Below, in pieces: positions 60,630-64,000 of a stretch of 64,000 nt of DNA. The stretch spans positions 124,001 to 188,000 of the forward strand of contig JABFGF010000007.1 of assembly GCA_013112635.1 (NCBI GenBank). Direction: 5' to 3'. Position numbers and translations under genes: made by a program. Every line of letters starts with the position of its first letter. Position 1 is the stretch's first letter. Origin of the DNA: Calditrichota bacterium (GTDB lineage Bacteria > Calditrichota > Calditrichia > Calditrichales > J004). A model generated the notes under the pieces. That model saw nothing but the letters and a program-made list of their open reading frames with translations, was not told where the DNA came from and made no database searches.

Positions 60630-61009
60630 TGTTACGTGAAAAAGCTGTCAGTTTCTTTACCCTGTTCACATCCACCGGAACATTATTATGTTGCGCCCTC
60701 CCGGCGATTTTGGCAGCTATTGCAGGTGGGACTGCGGTTACATCATTAATAAGTACATTGCCGTGGCTTATTCCCTTATCTCAAAACAAAGAGTGGGTTT
60801 TCCTGATAGCAGGTGTTTTACTTCTGATAAGTGCTGTTTTTACTTTCCGTCCCCAAAGTAAATTAGCTTGCACAATTACCGGTGGTGATGGTTGTGAGGT
60901 TGCAGGGAATTTTTCAAAAGTGATGCTCTACATCTCAATCATAATTTATTTCATCGGACTCTTTTTTGCCTATTTTTTAACGCCTCTTTTACGCTGGCTG
61001 GATAGCTGA
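60629..61009 (+). CDS. MerT-like small membrane transporter
   Basis: Protein of 126 residues with three or four membrane segments. The first contains a vicinal Cys pair (TLLCCALPAILAAIAGG), as in MerT, and a loop between the later segments has two further Cys (KLACTITGGDGCEV). This fits the MerT/MerC transporter plan and suggests a second mercury (or other soft-metal) importer beside the MerT-MerP fusion. Both ends overlap neighbours by one base (TAATG, TGATG), a sign of translational coupling. Confidence 0.7.
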   Translation: MLREKAVSFFTLFTSTGTLLCCALPAILAAIAGGTAVTSLISTLPWLIPLSQNKEWVFLIAGVLLLISAVFTFRPQSKLACTITGGDGCEVAGNFSKVMLYISIIIYFIGLFFAYFLTPLLRWLDS

Positions 61010-61887
61010 TGAATAAAACTGTAAATCAGTTTTTAATAATGATCTGTTTTTTCTTTTCACAAAACTTACTTACCCAGGGACCTCCCATTAATACCGAAAC
61101 GCCTATAATGCTCGGTTTGCAAGGGAGCGGAGTGCGCAGTTTTGCAAAAATTATCCATAAATCAGTTGATGACGAAAGCAAAAATTATCCTAAAGTAACA
61201 GCAATTGTCGTTCCATTGGTCATTCCTGTAAATCTATTTAATGATAAATTCCAGGCCGGGTTCATTTTGCCTTATATGAATATTTCTTTAAAACTAAATG
61301 GAAACAAAAATAAAACAAGTGGCATGGGTGACGGTCAAATATTTGTAAAATATCTATTGTTTCAAAAGGATGCCAAGAATGAAACTTTCAGGATTGCAGC
61401 AAAGACAAACATAAAATTTGCCAATGGGGATGCCACATTACAGCCAGCTTTGGGAAGCGGTTCAACGGATATTGTCTTTTCTACTATTGCCGGTTGGATC
61501 AAACACCGGGTTGGGATCTACCTTGAAGCTAAATACGCTTTAACGGGCTCTTATAAGAGCCGTGAATTTGGGGATACATTTTTTTATAACCTGGCTTTTG
61601 GATATCGGCTCTTGCCACGAATTTATAACCAATATCCCATGGACCAAGTAAATATATTTCTTGAACTGAATGGATTAATAAAATATAAAGATGAAGTCTC
61701 TGGTAATGCTATAAACGACACGGGCGGGAGCTCTCTTTTTTTGTCCCCGGGTTTACAATTTGTCGTTGGCTCCCGCTGGCTGGTTGAATCATCTTTTCAA
61801 TATCCAATAATTAATAGTTGGGATAGCTTTCAGTTAGTAGAAGACTGGAAAGCGTCATTTGGATTTCGCTTCCTTTTTGACATATAA
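61009..61887 (+). CDS. Outer-membrane beta-barrel protein in the mer operon (2)
   Basis: Protein of 292 residues with a signal peptide ending LLTQGPP and many amphipathic strands (FQAGFILPYMNISLKL, RIAAKTNIKFANGDA, VGIYLEAKYALTGSY, SSLFLSPGLQFVVGSRWLV); the last residues GFRFLFDI are typical of outer-membrane insertion. It is the same superfamily as the barrel at 59450 (compare 'GG...l.PGL.f'). Coupled to the MerT-like gene by TGATG. It may deliver the metal across the outer membrane to the periplasmic HMA proteins. Confidence 0.62.
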   Translation: MNKTVNQFLIMICFFFSQNLLTQGPPINTETPIMLGLQGSGVRSFAKIIHKSVDDESKNYPKVTAIVVPLVIPVNLFNDKFQAGFILPYMNISLKLNGNKNKTSGMGDGQIFVKYLLFQKDAKNETFRIAAKTNIKFANGDATLQPALGSGSTDIVFSTIAGWIKHRVGIYLEAKYALTGSYKSREFGDTFFYNLAFGYRLLPRIYNQYPMDQVNIFLELNGLIKYKDEVSGNAINDTGGSSLFLSPGLQFVVGSRWLVESSFQYPIINSWDSFQLVEDWKASFGFRFLFDI

Positions 61888-61990
61888 AAAAATAGCGGTA
61901 AGAATTTTTCATAAGATTGACGAATATTCAGATAAGGATTAGATTGGTATTCAATATCATAATAATCATGTATTATTTTAACAATTAATT

Positions 61991-62578
61991 ATGCAAAAAA
62001 ATGAAAACACAACTCTTTATATCAAAAATATGGTGTGTGATCGCTGTATTCGTGTAGTTAAGGACGAATTACAAAACATTGGTTTAAAGGTCTCGCATGT
62101 TGAACTTGGCGAAGTTGAAATAAATTCAGATGTGAACGATCCGCCTGAGGACTTAATTCGTAGCACGCTTATTCAAAATGGGTTTGAATTAATCGAAGAT
62201 AAAAAAGCTCGTTTAATTGAAACCATAAAAAATATTGTTATTCGTTTAATCCAAAAGGATGCAGATTATGATCCCCAAAAAACGAATTATTCAAAATATA
62301 TCTCAGATGAGTTGCATATGGATTACAATTATCTTAGCGGCCTTTTTTCTTCAGTAGCCAACATTACAATTGAGCAATTTATCATTCTGCAAAAGATTGA
62401 AAGGGCCAAGGAATTTCTCAAATATGATGAAAATAACTTAAGTGAAATCGCATATAAATTAGGGTATAGTAGTGTCCAACATTTGTCTGCTCAATTCAAA
62501 AATGTTACCGGTTTAACCGCCAGCCAGTTTAAAAACATGACTGCCAACCTTCGTAAACCTCTTGACAAGGTAGTTTAA
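61991..62578 (+). CDS. HMA-AraC fusion regulator
   Basis: Protein of 195 residues. An N-terminal HMA domain (residues 8-70) with CDRC in IKNMVCDRCIRVVKDEL is fused to a C-terminal AraC-type DNA-binding region (about 95-185: YISDELHMDYNYLSGLFS, then LSEIAYKLGYSSVQHLSAQF and VTGLTASQF). Such fusions occur in Bacteroidota next to copper or mercury genes and probably read the metal directly through the HMA Cys pair. It stands alone between the mer operon and the copZ/copA pair, so it may control the latter. Confidence 0.85.
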   Translation: MQKNENTTLYIKNMVCDRCIRVVKDELQNIGLKVSHVELGEVEINSDVNDPPEDLIRSTLIQNGFELIEDKKARLIETIKNIVIRLIQKDADYDPQKTNYSKYISDELHMDYNYLSGLFSSVANITIEQFIILQKIERAKEFLKYDENNLSEIAYKLGYSSVQHLSAQFKNVTGLTASQFKNMTANLRKPLDKVV

Positions 62579-62725
62579 CCCGCTTTATTTCAAATCGCTT
62601 TTCAAACGTTTATAATCCATCTTAAAATCCTATAACAAAATCCCGAAATTGTGTAATGCTTTGATTTTTGGTGTCCTTATATTCTTCCAAATTATTTAAA
62701 TAAACCAAACCATAAGGAGAATATT

Positions 62726-62932
62726 ATGTCTGTCAAAAATCTTAAGATCGAAGGAATGTCTTGCCAGCACTGTGTTATGTCATTAACAAAAGAACTGAGT
62801 AATCTTCAGGAACTTACTATTAAAGAAGTAAATATAGGAACAGCCTTAGTAGAATATGAAACAGATCAGGTATCAAGTAATGAGCTGAATGAAGCAGTTG
62901 AAGCAGCCGGTTTCACTCTAATATCAAAATAG
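62726..62932 (+). CDS. copZ: Copper chaperone, CopZ-like
   Basis: Protein of 68 residues made of a single HMA domain without signal peptide. The metal site is [15 protein letters not shown], with CxxC at about residues 12-15. It carries Cu(I) in the cytoplasm to the P-type ATPase whose gene begins 13 bases downstream. Mercury is a less likely ligand because of the CopA partner. AAGGAG lies before the ATG. Confidence 0.85.
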   Translation: MSVKNLKIEGMSCQHCVMSLTKELSNLQELTIKEVNIGTALVEYETDQVSSNELNEAVEAAGFTLISK

Positions 62933-62945
62933 TATGGAGGATATA

Positions 62946-64000
62946 ATGGAGGCTGTGTCAATACGAAAAATGACATTACCTGTAGAGGGAATGACCTGTG
63001 CCAGTTGTGTGGCGAGGGTAGAAAAAACCTTAAACAAAATTGATGGCATAAATTATGTGAATGTAAATCTTGCCACTGAAGAGGTCACCCTCGATTTAGA
63101 TTCAGAGAAACAAGATTTGCAAGAAATTGCTACAATTGTTGAAGAGGCAGGGTATAAACTTCATTTGCCGCAATCAAATGATAGTAATACAACCCAGACT
63201 ACAGCAACTGAAGGGGCACAATCAATTCAATCAGGAATGTTTTCGAAACTCAAATCTGATTTTTATTTTAGTGCCGTTTTGGCATTGCCGGTTATGATTG
63301 TCAGTATGCTAATGATGTGGCCTGCTTTTTCTGAGGCTATCCCGGTAACAGAAGATACAATAAACAAGTTGCTCCTGATAATTACATCAATTGTTTTATT
63401 TGGCCCGGGAAAACGGTTTTTTACTGCGGCCTGGGGAGCAGCAAAACATTTAACTGCTGATATGAATACTTTGGTAGCAGTCGGGACAGGGGCAGCTTAC
63501 GGGTATAGTCTTATTGCAGTTTTATTTTCACAATGGTTGGGGATTACGAACGCAGGTCAGCACATTTATTTTGATACTGCGGCTACGATTATCACGCTGA
63601 TTCTACTTGGACGGCTTTTAGAAGCCAAGGCCAAAAGCAAAACAACTGATGCTATAAAACAACTTCTTGATTTGCAACCCAAAACCGCTCGTGTATTACG
63701 TGGTGATCAGGAATATGAGATTCCCTTAAGTGAAGTTATACTTGATGACCAGCTAATAGTACGACCCGGAGAGAAAATCCCTGTGGACGGACTTATTATT
63801 AGCGGATCCACAGCAATAGATGAATCTATGGTGACAGGGGAGAGTTTGCCGGTTGAAAGGCAGCCGGGGGACAAGGTTATCGGTGGAACAATCAATCAAA
63901 ACGGCAGCCTTATGATTAGGGCAACTGCAATCGGAAAGGATACAATGATAGCTCAGATTGTAGAGTTGGTAAAACAAGCTCAGGGCTCAAAGGCACCCAT
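62946..64000 (+). CDS. copA: CopA-type P1B ATPase, 5' part (runs off the window)
   Basis: Open to the end of the window (351 codons). One N-terminal HMA domain ([15 protein letters not shown]), then the start of the P1B ATPase: membrane segments ([41 protein letters not shown] with the copper-type [14 protein letters not shown]), the segment [21 protein letters not shown] and the actuator with TGES ([18 protein letters not shown]). The CPC, DKTG and HP motifs lie beyond 64000. ATG 62946 follows GGAGG. It exports Cu(I) from the cytoplasm with ATP. Confidence 0.92.
   Translation, partial: MEAVSIRKMTLPVEGMTCASCVARVEKTLNKIDGINYVNVNLATEEVTLDLDSEKQDLQEIATIVEEAGYKLHLPQSNDSNTTQTTATEGAQSIQSGMFSKLKSDFYFSAVLALPVMIVSMLMMWPAFSEAIPVTEDTINKLLLIITSIVLFGPGKRFFTAAWGAAKHLTADMNTLVAVGTGAAYGYSLIAVLFSQWLGITNAGQHIYFDTAATIITLILLGRLLEAKAKSKTTDAIKQLLDLQPKTARVLRGDQEYEIPLSEVILDDQLIVRPGEKIPVDGLIISGSTAIDESMVTGESLPVERQPGDKVIGGTINQNGSLMIRATAIGKDTMIAQIVELVKQAQGSKAP

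Noticed and set aside
1-64000. CRISPR arrays, tRNA or rRNA genes
   Set aside because: No regularly spaced direct repeats, no CCA-ended cloverleaf and no rRNA-like text were recognised on either strand while reading. Small ncRNAs cannot be excluded by eye.

Overview
The window is AT-rich bacterial DNA. Four predicted secreted proteins (25774, 27702, 52380, 54507) end in a Por/type IX secretion C-terminal sorting domain with the usual YPNPFN start and a 'SGIYYY'-like end. That points to the Fibrobacterota-Chlorobiota-Bacteroidota supergroup, with an Ignavibacteriota-, Calditrichota- or Marinimicrobia-like bacterium more likely than a classical Bacteroidota. I cannot place it more precisely. No rRNA, tRNA or CRISPR array was seen. 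Almost everything to the right of 11.6 kb concerns heavy metals, so this looks like a large metal-resistance island next to mobile DNA.

Layout. (1) 1-6.3 kb: tightly packed, overlapping small genes of phage or integrative-element character, with several Cys-rich zinc-ribbon proteins, an adenine-methyltransferase-like protein, a divergent DNA sliding clamp and an FmdB-type zinc ribbon, closed by a bidirectional terminator. (2) 6.3-11.6 kb: an XRE regulator and a membrane-anchored HTH protein, a paralogous pair of small secreted proteins around two membrane proteins, a GNAT acetyltransferase, and an IS256-family element with an exact 8-bp target duplication and a frameshifted transposase. (3) 11.6-25.7 kb: two successive CzcCBA-type RND efflux systems, each preceded by a small secreted protein, followed by a decayed CDF transporter gene and a second CDF remnant. 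(4) 25.7-32 kb: a secreted multicopper oxidase, another sorting-domain protein, a broken LVIVD-type gene, and a histidine kinase with a sigma-54 activator. (5) 32.2-44.8 kb: a CusCBA-type copper/silver efflux operon with a PII protein, a protein that is one quarter methionine, outer-membrane barrels, cytochromes c and DUF302. (6) 44.9-52 kb: an unusual cluster of a CsgG/LpoB-like lipoprotein, CcmF, zinc-ribbon proteins with a repeated five-cysteine domain, a DUF2318 protein and a MacB/LolD-type ABC transporter. (7) 52.4-55.9 kb: two more sorting-domain proteins, one with a frameshift in a 9-T tract. (8) 55.9-64 kb: a mercury locus (MerR, MerT-MerP fusion, MerA, extra HMA and MerT-like proteins, two outer-membrane barrels), then an HMA-AraC regulator, a CopZ-like chaperone and a CopA-type ATPase that runs off the window.

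How it fits together. The most informative regulatory signal is shared by regions 5 and 6. Both start behind sigma-54-like -24/-12 elements (32239 and 45535), and both carry two copies of a palindrome related to TGTAGAAT/ATTCTACA 70-150 bp upstream. The histidine kinase/NtrC-type pair at 29495-31985 lies directly before the first of these promoters and is the obvious activator. I infer one envelope metal-stress regulon (probably copper) that joins classical Cus efflux to a CcmF/five-Cys/DUF2318/ABC cluster not matching any textbook system I know; this cluster is the best candidate for an undescribed system. The mercury locus is controlled separately by a nearly symmetric, divergent MerR promoter.
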